A stretch of 10,984 nt of DNA from Flavobacteriales bacterium (lineage in GTDB: Bacteria; Bacteroidota; Bacteroidia; Flavobacteriales_F; PHOS-HE28), in contig JAHEFL010000024.1 of NCBI GenBank assembly GCA_024640205.1, forward strand, positions 1-10,984, read 5' to 3'. The notes below the pieces were generated by a model. It was not told the DNA's origin. It was given only the letters and a program-made list of their open reading frames with translations, and did no database searches. Every line of letters begins with the position of its first letter. Positions within the stretch are counted from its first letter, which is position 1. The translations under genes and the position numbers were made by a program. Positions 1 to 7,378 of this stretch are shown in pieces.

Positions 1-945
1 GCCGGTCTCCTTATTGAACAGGCCGGGTGCATGCCATACCGTTGCGCTTCCGGATTCGGCAGGAGCATATCCCTTACCCTTCACCGTGACGGTATGCAGG
101 ATCTTGGGACCAGGGATGTCCCGCAGATCACGCAGGACCTTTACCAAATGGTCCACATCGTGGCCATCCACCGGACCGAAATAGCGGAAGTTCAGGCTCT
201 CGAAGAGGTTGCTCTGTTTGAGCAATGCGCTCTTCACGGCATTCTCGACCTTTTGCGCAATGGCTTGGGCGTTGGGGCCGAACTTGCTGATCTTGCCCAG
301 CAGGTTCCACACCTCATCCTTCACCTTGTTGTAGGTGTGGCTCGTGGCGATATCCGTCAGGTATTCCTTCAACGCACCCACGTTCGGATCGATGCTCATG
401 CAGTTGTCATTGAGCACCACCAGCATGTCGATATTGGATCCGCCGGCATGGTTCAAGGCCTCGAAGGCCATGCCGGCCGTCATCGCCCCATCACCGATCA
501 CCGCCACACATTGCCTGTCCGTCTCTCCCTTCAACTTGCTGCCCATGGCCATACCGAGGGCTGCGCCTATGCTGGTACTGCTGTGACCAACGCCGAAGGT
601 GTCATAATCGCTCTCAGAGCGCTTGGGGAAGCCGCTGATGCCCTTGTGGACACGATTGGTAGGGAACACCTCCCGTCGGCCGGTGAGGATCTTGTGGCCG
701 TATGCTTGATGTCCGACGTCCCATACCAGCTGGTCGTAAGGGGTGTTGAACACATAATGCAATGCCACCGTCAACTCCACCACACCCAGGCTGGCACCAA
801 AGTGTCCCCCTTTTACGCTGACCACGTCGATGATGTGATCCCTGAGCTCATGGCAGACGTCACCCAACCGATCCTCGCTCAACGCGCGGAGATCGGAAGG
901 GATCTGGATCTTCTCCAGTAACGATTGCCCAGGGTGTTCCTTCAT
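1..945 (-). CDS. dxs: 1-deoxy-D-xylulose-5-phosphate synthase, N-terminal part (runs off left edge)
   Basis: DXS condenses pyruvate with glyceraldehyde 3-phosphate, using thiamine diphosphate (ThDP), to make 1-deoxy-D-xylulose 5-phosphate. This is the entry step of the cytosolic MEP isoprenoid pathway. The 315 visible residues form the ThDP-binding half of the enzyme. Seen directly: GHFGASLG (residues 48-55, holding the conserved active-site His), DVGHQAYGHKILTGR (76-90), the cofactor motif GDGAMTAGMAFEALNHAG (151-168) with the metal-binding NDN at 179-181, FRYFGPVDGHD (253-263), and VKGKGYAPAE near the edge. Family members are about 620-650 residues, so roughly half, including the transketolase-like pyrimidine and C-terminal domains, lies outside the window. 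The start at MKEHPGQSLL matches where family members begin. A promoter-like box lies 17 bases upstream. The frame is open and intact to base 1. Confidence 0.97.
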   Translation of the reverse strand, partial: MKEHPGQSLLEKIQIPSDLRALSEDRLGDVCHELRDHIIDVVSVKGGHFGASLGVVELTVALHYVFNTPYDQLVWDVGHQAYGHKILTGRREVFPTNRVHKGISGFPKRSESDYDTFGVGHSSTSIGAALGMAMGSKLKGETDRQCVAVIGDGAMTAGMAFEALNHAGGSNIDMLVVLNDNCMSIDPNVGALKEYLTDIATSHTYNKVKDEVWNLLGKISKFGPNAQAIAQKVENAVKSALLKQSNLFESLNFRYFGPVDGHDVDHLVKVLRDLRDIPGPKILHTVTVKGKGYAPAESGSATVWHAPGLFNKETG

Positions 946-962
946 GGTCAACAGCGACGGAA

Positions 963-970
963 CAAATGTA
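963..970 (-). promoter_or_regulatory. Putative -7 promoter box of dxs (TACATTTG)
   Basis: Read on the minus strand, this octamer fits the Bacteroidota -7 consensus TAnnTTTG exactly. It ends 17 bases before the dxs ATG, so a transcript starting a few bases after it would have a leader of about 10-15 bases. I see no clear TTG -33 element at the expected distance upstream, which lowers confidence. The rest of the gap between dxs and the CoA-transferase gene (946-1072) holds no ORF or convincing terminator that I can support. Confidence 0.5.
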
Positions 971-1072
971 GCGGCTATGGGGTTCAGCCTTGTGGACAGG
1001 AATACGCAATAGGTCGTGCTTCATTGTCCTGGCGTGAAAATGTGCATTGGAGAACATCTCGAACGAGGAGGA

Positions 1073-2367
1073 TCAACCATGTCCTGCTCCCCGATCGAAG
1101 CGCTCGAATGTGGCACGCTCCAAGGCTTCCCGGTGCTCCGGTGCGGCGATCGAAATGAGTGCCGCTGCCCTTTGCTGCAGGTTCTTGCCGTAGAGGTACG
1201 CAACACCATGCTCGGTCACCAGATAGTGGACATGGGCCCTTGTAGTGACCACGCCGGCGCCCTGCTTCAGAAAAGGGACGATCTTACTTTCTCCATTTCG
1301 GGTGGTGGAACATAAGGCGATGATGGGTTTTCCTCCTGGGCTGAGGGCCGCGCCCCGGATGAAGTCCATTTGACCACCAACACCGCTGATCTGGTACATA
1401 CCCACGCTATCGGCACAGACCTGGCCAGTAAGATCCACCTCAACGGCGCTGTTGACGGCCACCACTTTGGGATTCTCACGGATGACCTTGGTATCGTTCA
1501 CATATTGCGCCTCCAGGAAAGCAAAGAACGGATTGTCGTCAACCATGTCGTACAAGCGACGATCCCCGAATGCGAAAGAGGTGACCACCTTGCCTCTGTG
1601 CTTCTTCTTCAAAGCGTTGGTGATCACACCTCTTTCCACCAGGTCGATGATCCCGTTGGAGAACATTTCGGTATGGACCCCCAGGTTCTTATGCCCTGTC
1701 AGGCCGCGTAGCACCGCATCCGGGATCGCCCCGATACCCAACTGTAACGTGGCACCGTCCTCCACCAGCGAGGCGATGTAATGCCCGATCCGTTCTTCCT
1801 TGGGACCGATGCTCCCCGAATGATCCACCTCCGGCAATGGGTCGTTCACCTCGACCAAAGCCGTGATCCGGGAAACATGGATCTGGCCATCGCCATGCGT
1901 ACGGGGCATGTGCGGGTTCACTTGGGCGATAATGGTCCGTGCATTGCGCACGGCCGATCGGCCACATCCACGGACACTCCAAGGGAGCAGAACCCATGGC
2001 GATCGGGAGGGGAAACATGGACAAGGGCAACATCGATGGGCAGGACGCCACTATCGAAAAGCCGGGAGATCTCGCTCAGGAATACCGGTACGTAATCGCC
2101 GCGGGGACCATCCACGGCTGACCGCATGGACTCCGACACGAAGAGTGCGTTGATGAAGAAGCTCTTCAGTACTTGAGGCCTATCATAACCCAGGTCCCCG
2201 AAGGTGCTGATGCTGACCAGTTCAACATCCTTGAGCTCCGAGTGCCGGTCCAATAGCGCCGTCACCAAGCGCGTGGGCGTTGCAGCACTTCCCTGAATGA
2301 ACACCCGGTCCCCGGAGCGGATCGACCGCACTGCCTCACCGGCCGACATCCATTGCTTCGGATCCAT
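1073..2367 (-). pseudogene. Acetyl-CoA hydrolase / 4-hydroxybutyrate CoA-transferase family gene, frameshifted
   Basis: The family moves CoA between acyl-CoA esters and carboxylates such as acetate, butyrate or 4-hydroxybutyrate, in the cytosol. The gene is in two frames. The 5' part (2367 down to about 1962) encodes MDPKQWMSAGEAV..., SGDRVFIQGSAATP and HGFCSLGVSVDVA, then runs out of homology and stops at 1918. The 3' part resumes with VRNARTIIAQVN, MPRTHGDG, GIGAIPDAV and GVHTEM, and ends at 1073. Restoring one base gives DVARSAVRNARTIIAQVN, as expected of the family, and a 431-residue protein, the usual length. E234 in GVHTEM is where the catalytic glutamate that forms the CoA thioester is expected. 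I chose the start at 2367; the frame is open further up to 2550, but that part looks unlike the family. A real inactivating mutation and a sequencing error are equally possible. Substrate cannot be told from sequence. Confidence 0.88.
1960..1961 (-). other. Site of inferred one-base deletion (frameshift) in the CoA-transferase gene
   Basis: On the plus strand the sequence reads GATCGGCCAC here. Adding one G to the GG pair at 1960-1961 (one C on the coding strand) joins the two frames into ...SVDVARSAVRNAR... without any other change. A short homopolymer contraction of this kind is typical both of replication slippage and of consensus error in assemblies. Confidence 0.8.
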
Positions 2368-2467
2368 GTCACAAAGAAGAGCGATCCCACCGTGATGCTG
2401 GCTGAGTTTGCTCAGGAACGATCTACTACGACCGGCCTGCGTCCTCGAATTCCGTTTTCTATTTTCC

Positions 2468-2496
2468 TTGGATTTATTTTCCATGGTATATATTTG
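2468..2496 (+). promoter_or_regulatory. Promoter of the pirin-nitroreductase-YceI cluster
   Basis: A TTG at 2468-2470 and TATATTTG at 2489-2496, 18 bases apart, match the Bacteroidota housekeeping promoter pattern (TTG, 17-23 bases, TAnnTTTG). The pair sits in the most AT-rich patch of the divergent gap between the CoA-transferase and pirin genes. Initiation a few bases downstream would give a leader of about 70-75 bases to the pirin ATG at 2576. The minus side of the gap has only a weak element: CTTCTTTG read on the minus strand, four bases before the CoA-transferase ATG. Confidence 0.65.
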
Positions 2497-2575
2497 CACC
2501 CTGATGGACCGGGAACGATCATATCCGAGCGAGGAGTTGGCATCGCTCACTCATTCACCAAAACCATTCAACAAC

Positions 2576-3295
2576 ATGAAGAACATGGTCATACATCGCG
2601 GCCATGAGCGCGGAACAGCGGACCACGGTTGGCTGAAGGCGAACTTCTCGTTCAGCTTCGCCAATTGGTACGACCCGACCCGGATGCACTTCGGGGTCCT
2701 GCGTGTAATGAACGATGACATCATCGGTGCAGGCAAGGGATTCGGAACGCATCCTCATGACAATATGGAGATCATCACGATCCCGTTGGAGGGTGCTCTT
2801 CAGCATAAGGACAGCATGGGCAACACATCGGTGATAAGAGCGGGCGACATCCAGGTCATGAGTGCCGGCACCGGCATTCTCCATAGCGAATTCAACCCCG
2901 ATCCGGACAGGGATGCGAACACCTTGCAGATCTGGCTGTTCCCGAGGGAGCGCCAGGTAACCCCGCGCTATCAGCAAATGACCATGGACCCCGCTCAGCG
3001 CGCGAACAGATTCCAACAGATCCTATCTCCCGATCCAGCCGATGATGGAGTATGGATCCATCAGGATGCTTGGTTCCTTATGGGCCGTTTCGATGCGGGC
3101 AAGTCCGCAGAGCACCGTATCCAACGAAAAGGGAATGGCATGTATGCCTTCGTGATCAAGGGATCGGCGATCGTCAATGGTGAGGACCTCAACGAACGAG
3201 ATGCGATCGGTCTCTGGGACCAAAGCTCCGTGCAGGTGATAGCGGGAACGGAGGGCGCTGAGATCCTAATAATGGATATACCCATGTCGATATGA
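2576..3295 (+). CDS. Pirin family protein (YhaK-like, bicupin)
   Basis: Pirins are cytosolic bicupin proteins with a metal in the N-terminal cupin. Several, including E. coli YhaK relatives, have quercetin 2,3-dioxygenase activity or act as redox sensors; the physiological substrate is usually unknown. This 239-residue product has the family's usual length of about 230-290. Seen directly: ERGTADHGWL (11-20), FSFANWYDP (26-34), the metal-ligand pair in GTHPHDNMEI (H59 and H61) and the second pair in GTGILHSEF (H103 and E105), so all four expected ligands are present. The C-terminal cupin (about 125-235) is less conserved. I start at MKNMVIHRG because family members begin just before the HxxxxRG motif; an in-frame ATG at 2504 would add 24 residues with no family support. 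The stop overlaps the next start (ATGA), implying coupled translation with the nitroreductase. Confidence 0.93.
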   Translation: MKNMVIHRGHERGTADHGWLKANFSFSFANWYDPTRMHFGVLRVMNDDIIGAGKGFGTHPHDNMEIITIPLEGALQHKDSMGNTSVIRAGDIQVMSAGTGILHSEFNPDPDRDANTLQIWLFPRERQVTPRYQQMTMDPAQRANRFQQILSPDPADDGVWIHQDAWFLMGRFDAGKSAEHRIQRKGNGMYAFVIKGSAIVNGEDLNERDAIGLWDQSSVQVIAGTEGAEILIMDIPMSI

Positions 3296-3897
3296 ACACG
3301 ATGAACGACGTTTTGAGCATAAAACAAGCCCGTACCCAGCATCCCATCCATTCGCTGCTGCGCGATCGATGGAGCGCGCGAGCGTTCAATGGTGAGCTGC
3401 TTTCCGAAGAGGAGTTGATGACCCTGTTCGAAGCGGCTTCCTGGGCTCCCAGTTCGATGAACGAACAGCCGTGGCGCTACCATTACGCGCACCGCGGGTC
3501 ACCGGGCTTTGATCGTCTCTGGGACGCCCTGCTGCCCGGCAACCAGGCCTGGACCAGGAATGCGGCAGCACTTGTTGCCGTGGTAGGAAAGAAGCAGTTC
3601 GAACGGAACGGCGCTCCGAACGAAAGCTGGATGCACGACGCAGGAATGGCCAACGCCAACCTTCTCATACAAGCCACGAGCATGGGCATCCACGGCCATT
3701 TATTAGGGGGTTTCGAGCCAGGACCAGTGCATGAACTTCTCGGTCTCGACCTGGAGAACGAGGCGGTTGCATGTCTGCTGGCCTTAGGACGATTGGGGGA
3801 GATCGAACAATTGGAGGAGCCTTTCCGGAGCCGGGAGCTCGCTGGCAGGGAGCGTCGACCATTGACCTCAACGGTGAAACACATCACGAACGGATAA
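3292..3897 (+). CDS. Nitroreductase family FMN-dependent oxidoreductase
   Basis: Members are cytosolic, usually homodimeric FMN enzymes that use NAD(P)H to reduce nitroaromatics, quinones, flavins or enones. The 201-residue product has the right length and order of motifs: RWSARAF (26-32), which binds FMN phosphate; WAPSSMNEQPWRY (51-63), the typical flavin-contacting loop; the core helix HDAGMANANLLIQATSMGI (115-133); and ALGRLGE (164-170) before the basic C-terminal tail ending in RERRPL and TSTVKHITNG. The ATG overlaps the pirin stop in an ATGA. A second in-frame ATG at 3301 would remove three residues and is equally plausible. The substrate cannot be deduced. Its place between pirin and YceI suggests removal of quinones or reactive electrophiles, which is inference. 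Confidence 0.92.
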   Translation: MNTMNDVLSIKQARTQHPIHSLLRDRWSARAFNGELLSEEELMTLFEAASWAPSSMNEQPWRYHYAHRGSPGFDRLWDALLPGNQAWTRNAAALVAVVGKKQFERNGAPNESWMHDAGMANANLLIQATSMGIHGHLLGGFEPGPVHELLGLDLENEAVACLLALGRLGEIEQLEEPFRSRELAGRERRPLTSTVKHITNG

Positions 3898-3917
3898 CAT
3901 GATAAACACTGAAAACC

Positions 3918-4463
3918 ATGAGTACTGAAACTTTGAATACCACGAAATGGGCCATTGATCCCAGCCACAGCGAGATACAGTTCAAGGTGAAGCATCTGAT
4001 GATCACCACGGTGACGGGGAACTTCTCCGAATTCGGTGCAGAGGTGGACCTTGCCGGGGATGACCTGGATGGGGCCGAGGTTACTTTTTGGGCACGAACA
4101 TCCAGCGTGAGCACGGGGAGCGCCCAACGGGATGAGCATCTGCGCAGCCCGGACTTTTTCGATCACGAGAAGTACCCTCGCATCTCATTCAAGAGCACCG
4201 AAGTGCGGAAACAGGGCAGTAGCTGGAAGGTCATTGGTGAACTGACGATCAAGGACGTCACACGTCCTGTAACGCTTGATGCGAAATGGAACGGTATCAT
4301 GACCGATCCCTGGGGCAACAAGAAGGCGGGGGTCGAGTTAAGCGGCTCGCTGGATCGTCGCGATTTCGGATTGAACTGGAATGCTGCGCTGGAAGCAGGA
4401 GGTGTGCTCGTAAGTGACGAGGTACGACTCCTATGCGAAGTACAGCTTTCGGAAAAAAGCTGA
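3918..4463 (+). CDS. YceI family protein (lipocalin-like, polyisoprenoid-binding), without signal peptide
   Basis: YceI proteins form a lipocalin-like barrel that binds long polyisoprenoid chains such as ubiquinone-like molecules; some are induced by stress or alkaline pH. The 181-residue product covers the whole domain: WAIDPSHSEIQFKVKHLMIT (11-30), RDEHLRSPDFFD (71-82), YPRISFKST (86-94), LTIKDVTRPVTL (109-120), DRRDFGLNWN (146-155) and the closing strand LVSDEVRLLCEVQL. There is no signal peptide or lipobox, unlike E. coli YceI, so it is predicted to be cytosolic; such forms are common in Bacteroidota. It begins 20 bases after the nitroreductase stop, with no promoter visible between, so it is probably the third gene of one operon. 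A strong hairpin follows immediately. Confidence 0.93.
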   Translation: MSTETLNTTKWAIDPSHSEIQFKVKHLMITTVTGNFSEFGAEVDLAGDDLDGAEVTFWARTSSVSTGSAQRDEHLRSPDFFDHEKYPRISFKSTEVRKQGSSWKVIGELTIKDVTRPVTLDAKWNGIMTDPWGNKKAGVELSGSLDRRDFGLNWNAALEAGGVLVSDEVRLLCEVQLSEKS

Positions 4464-4473
4464 TCGGACCTAC

Positions 4474-4518
4474 GCACATGGAACGGGATCCGGCATCTTC
4501 CGGATCCCGTTCCTGTGC
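4474..4518 (+). terminator. Strong hairpin after the YceI gene, likely transcription or mRNA 3' end
   Basis: A perfect 14-bp inverted repeat (GGAACGGGATCCGG at 4480-4493, CCGGATCCCGTTCC at 4500-4513) with a CATCTT loop is extended by five more pairs (GCACA at 4474-4478 with TGTGC at 4514-4518) across one bulged T. It starts 10 bases after the YceI stop. No T-run follows on either strand, so it is not a textbook intrinsic terminator. It may stop transcription weakly, protect the 3' end of the mRNA, or insulate the next gene. Confidence 0.6.
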
Positions 4519-4575
4519 ATTGCGGGGCGTGACACCCGTCATGCCGCACATCCCCGGGCCTTGACACCTTGGGAC

Positions 4576-6261
4576 ATGTCGCGAGCAAAGGACATCCGGA
4601 CAGAGGAGATCACAGCGCTTAGAAAGTCGCTGAACGATCCGGGATCGGACAGGTTAGCAGCAATGCGTTCCATACTTGGACGACCGGTCCGTTCCACAAG
4701 AGCCTTAAGGGAATGGCACGACCTGCTGCTTTTCCTTCTGGCTTTTCCACGAAGCGCCAAGGAGCGCTGTCTTGCGGAAGATGAGCTGGAAAGGCTCTTG
4801 GAGCGGACCGAGCGAATGGTCAACTCCAGCGAACGGAGCGAGCATGCGCTCATCAATAGTGGCATCGCGGGAACATCCCTTCAGAGTTCGTTCTCCCTCG
4901 GCATCGTTCGATGGATGATCCAGCACTGGCCGGAAGACGTTCACATTTTCTCTGTGACACAGGATGTTGGGCTTTTCCGGGACGTCCTCCGCCAGGCAGT
5001 GCATCGAAGCGAATGTGAGGCACTGGACCAAGTGTTCTCGGATGGCGCGGAAATGGCCCGTTCAATTATTGGCCCCGACCAGAGCGCATCACGCTTCGTT
5101 TCGCTCTTGGATCGTATTGCTGTTCCAGAACGGGTCCGAAGCATGCTTTTTGATCAGCTCCAAGTGTACGTCAACGTGCATGGGCGTGCCAGAGGGCCCA
5201 ACACATCGACCACGCGCGGTCAGGCCCATCCGGTGTACTTCCACAAAAGCGGATTGATGCGGAACGTGCAGATGGGAGCCATAGTCAGGCAAGCCGTGCC
5301 AGAAGCCATACACCAGGATCCGTCGCAACAGGAAGCGCTGATACACTCGGCCAGGAGCGTGCTCTGCAGCCTACAGCGGGAAACCGACCCCATAACGTAT
5401 GCCGGACAGGTGGAGCTGTTCGACATGGGGCGCGGATACCGGATCGCGTTGTTCACCCTACGACCGGGACATAGGCTCCCATTCGAGAGCTATGTGGGTT
5501 TCATGGCCTTCAAGAACGGTTCGCCACTAGCCTACGGGGGTGCCTGGATATTCCCAGGCAGAAGCAAGGTCGGCATCAATGTTTTCCCCGCGTACCGCGG
5601 TGGAGAGTCAGCGTGGTTCTTTGCGCAACTCCTTCGCCTTTATTCCCAGCGTTACGAAGTAGAACGCTTTGAGGTGGAAAACTATCAGCTCGGACATGAC
5701 AACCCGGACGGCCTTCGTTCGGGGGCTTATTGGTTCTATTACCGATGTGGTTTCAGGCCCGCGGATGAACCTACCGCCCGCATGGCGGAGAAGGAGTTCC
5801 AAGCCATGAAAGAACGCAAGGGTTATAAAGTCCCAATGAGGATCATGCGTCGCCTGGTCGCTGAAGGGATGGAATACGTGGTCGGTGTTTCGAGCGCCCC
5901 GGTCATTGACACCATGCAATTGACCCTTGCTATCCAACACCACATTGTACACTCCCATGGGGCGGACAGGAATAAGGCCATCAGAAGGGCCTTGAGGCGG
6001 CTGGCGGTTTCGATCCCAATAAAGGACCTCGCGCGATGGAAGAAGGAAGAACGCAGCGCATTGGAGGACTGGGCATTGCTCGTGGATGCCGCAGGCGGCA
6101 CGAAGAGCTGGTCGCCGGCCAGCCGTAAGGCATTCATACCCTTGGTGAAAGCCAAAGCCGCTGGAACGGAGACCGAACACGCGCTGTTGTTGCGTGCGCA
6201 CACTGATCTGCTCGAGGCGGCCCATAGGCTGGTAAATGCATACCAGGAAAACGTGTCCTAA
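4576..6261 (+). CDS. Unassigned 561-residue protein with a GNAT-like segment
   Basis: I do not recognise a named family. The N-terminal 220 residues are mostly helical, charged and without signal peptide or membrane span. Residues about 273-395 look like a GNAT (N-acyltransferase) core: strands GYRIALFTLRPG, SYVGFMAFKNGSPLAYGGAWIF, then VGINVFPAYRGGESAWFFAQLLRLY, placed like the acetyl-CoA-binding motif A (strand, RGxG-type turn, helix), then FEVENYQLG with a conserved-looking Asn, and GAYWFYYRCGFRP, which resembles the closing YxxxGF motif of GNATs. The turn is RGGES rather than the usual R/QxxGxG/A, so cofactor binding is uncertain. About 165 basic, helical residues follow. I start at MSRAKDIRTEE because upstream codons run through the YceI hairpin. 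It is separated from the YceI operon by that hairpin and ends 12 bases from the convergent polyprenyl synthase gene. Calling it an acyltransferase is inference only. Confidence 0.85.
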   Translation: MSRAKDIRTEEITALRKSLNDPGSDRLAAMRSILGRPVRSTRALREWHDLLLFLLAFPRSAKERCLAEDELERLLERTERMVNSSERSEHALINSGIAGTSLQSSFSLGIVRWMIQHWPEDVHIFSVTQDVGLFRDVLRQAVHRSECEALDQVFSDGAEMARSIIGPDQSASRFVSLLDRIAVPERVRSMLFDQLQVYVNVHGRARGPNTSTTRGQAHPVYFHKSGLMRNVQMGAIVRQAVPEAIHQDPSQQEALIHSARSVLCSLQRETDPITYAGQVELFDMGRGYRIALFTLRPGHRLPFESYVGFMAFKNGSPLAYGGAWIFPGRSKVGINVFPAYRGGESAWFFAQLLRLYSQRYEVERFEVENYQLGHDNPDGLRSGAYWFYYRCGFRPADEPTARMAEKEFQAMKERKGYKVPMRIMRRLVAEGMEYVVGVSSAPVIDTMQLTLAIQHHIVHSHGADRNKAIRRALRRLAVSIPIKDLARWKKEERSALEDWALLVDAAGGTKSWSPASRKAFIPLVKAKAAGTETEHALLLRAHTDLLEAAHRLVNAYQENVS

Positions 6262-6273
6262 CGAACGCTGGAC

Positions 6274-7248
6274 CTACTTGGTCCGCTCCACGGTCAGTTG
6301 TACCAGCCCGGCCAACGCGTTCCGCGGATCGTTCTCCGGGAAGGTGTTGAGCACGGCCAGGGCTTCGTCACGATAATGGAGCATCCGCTCATGCGCGTGA
6401 GCGATGCCCCCGGCCTCACTGACCAGTTCAAGCACGCGTGCCACGGCCCTGCTGTCCTGGCTATTGTTCTTCACGGTCCGCACCATCATACGACGATCCC
6501 TCGTGCTCACCTTCTGAAGCGCGTGGATCAGTGGCAGCGTCAATTTCTTTTCCTTGATGTCCAGCCCGCTCGGTTTGCCTGTTCCTTCCCCATTGCCGTA
6601 GTCGAAAAGGTCATCCTTGATCTGAAAAGCAAGGCCTGTCAACTCCCCGAACTTCCTCATCCGTTCCACCTCATCCGCAGGTCTGCCGGCCGCGCTCGCA
6701 CCAGAAGCACAGCATGCGGCGATCAGACTGGCCGTCTTTTGCCTGATGATAGTGAAATAGACCTCCTCGCTGAAATTGAGGTCGCGTGTCCGTTCCAATT
6801 GGAGGAGTTCCCCTTCGCTCATCTCGCGAACGGCATGACTGACGATCCGAAGCAGCTCGAACTCCCCTTTATCAATTGCGAGCAACAGACCCCGACTGAG
6901 CAGATAGTCCCCAACGAGTACCGCGATCTTGTTCTTCCAGAGCGCATTGATGCTGAAGAATCCTCTTCTCAGGTGACTGTCGTCCACCACATCATCATGC
7001 ACCAGGGTGGCCGTATGCAGGAGTTCGATGAGGCTGGCGGCAATGAAAGCGCTTTCGTTCACCGGCCCGAACTGCCGTGCGCTCAGTAGTGTGAACATCG
7101 GGCGCATCTGCTTCCCCTTCCGCTTCACGATATAGTGCATCACGCGGTCCAACAGTGCCGTACGGCTCCGCATCGCCTCCCGGAAGTGAGGCTCGAAGGC
7201 CTTCATCTCCGCCGCGATGGGGCGCTGGATCTCTTCGATCGTAGGCAT
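6274..7248 (-). CDS. Trans-polyprenyl diphosphate synthase (IspB-like, long chain)
   Basis: This cytosolic class I prenyltransferase adds isopentenyl diphosphate units to an allylic starter, making the chain for menaquinone or a similar carrier. The 324-residue product has the normal length. Seen directly: GKQMRP (45-50), which binds diphosphate; the first Asp-rich motif DDVVDD (85-90) followed by LRRG; a QK-type lysine context in RQKTASLIAACC (169-180); the second Asp-rich motif DDLFDYGNG (212-220); and GKPSGLDIKEKKLTLPLIHA (224-243). The residues before DDxxD are HTATLVH (78-84), without bulky aromatics at the usual chain-length positions, which suits a long product such as C35-C40, but length cannot be fixed by eye. 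The start MPTIEEIQRPIAAEM is typical of Bacteroidota homologues; a 39-codon upstream extension is ignored. Its substrates come from the MEP pathway served by dxs and ispD in this window. Confidence 0.94.
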   Translation of the reverse strand: MPTIEEIQRPIAAEMKAFEPHFREAMRSRTALLDRVMHYIVKRKGKQMRPMFTLLSARQFGPVNESAFIAASLIELLHTATLVHDDVVDDSHLRRGFFSINALWKNKIAVLVGDYLLSRGLLLAIDKGEFELLRIVSHAVREMSEGELLQLERTRDLNFSEEVYFTIIRQKTASLIAACCASGASAAGRPADEVERMRKFGELTGLAFQIKDDLFDYGNGEGTGKPSGLDIKEKKLTLPLIHALQKVSTRDRRMMVRTVKNNSQDSRAVARVLELVSEAGGIAHAHERMLHYRDEALAVLNTFPENDPRNALAGLVQLTVERTK

Positions 7249-7345
7249 GCGTGTTCCGCTGGACTTGCCTGTCCATGGACAAGCACCGCAAAGATCGCAT
7301 ACGTTGGGCGGGCATCCACTGTCCGTCCCTGGAGCATTTCCGCTG

Positions 7346-7372
7346 TTGGTGTGCGAAGGCCGCATAACTTCG
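7346..7372 (+). promoter_or_regulatory. Putative promoter of the outer-membrane protein gene (TTG-N16-TAACTTCG)
   Basis: TTG at 7346-7348 and TAACTTCG at 7365-7372 resemble the Bacteroidota promoter with one mismatch in the -7 box (C for T in TTTG). The box ends six bases before the ATG at 7379, so the transcript would be almost leaderless. The gap of 130 bases (7249-7378) also serves the divergent polyprenyl synthase gene, for which I see only a weak GATCTTTG on the minus strand at 7289-7296. Confidence 0.4.
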
Positions 7373-7378
7373 CAGGGA

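Noticed and set aside
442..477. Inverted repeat GCCGGCATGG / CCATGCCGGC
   Set aside because: It lies inside the dxs cofactor motif, where AGMA...NHAG codons explain the symmetry; there is no sign of a regulatory role.
31..921. Long 296-codon open frame on the plus strand opposite dxs
   Set aside because: The minus strand encodes a complete run of DXS motifs. The plus frame gives no recognisable protein and is a GC-driven shadow.
2368..2550. Upstream extension of the CoA-transferase frame (start at 2550 or at 2484, MENKSKENRKRN...)
   Set aside because: The family begins close to the SAGEAV...SGDRV segment. The extension is basic and low in complexity and covers the divergent promoter region.
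3483..4166. 227-codon minus-strand frame opposite the nitroreductase and YceI genes
   Set aside because: It spans two well-supported genes on the other strand and has a low-complexity composition typical of an antisense shadow.
4414..4575. Upstream in-frame extension of the 561-residue protein into the YceI gene
   Set aside because: It would read through the end of YceI and the strong hairpin. The ATG at 4576 is the more natural start.
6298..7089. 263-codon open frame on the plus strand opposite the polyprenyl synthase
   Set aside because: It is antisense to a gene with both Asp-rich motifs intact, and its translation resembles no family.
7249..7365. In-frame 39-codon N-terminal extension of the polyprenyl synthase containing four closely spaced cysteines (CPPNVCDLCGAC)
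   Set aside because: Homologues start at the MPTIEEIQ-type sequence, and the extension fills the divergent promoter gap. The metal-site look is probably chance.
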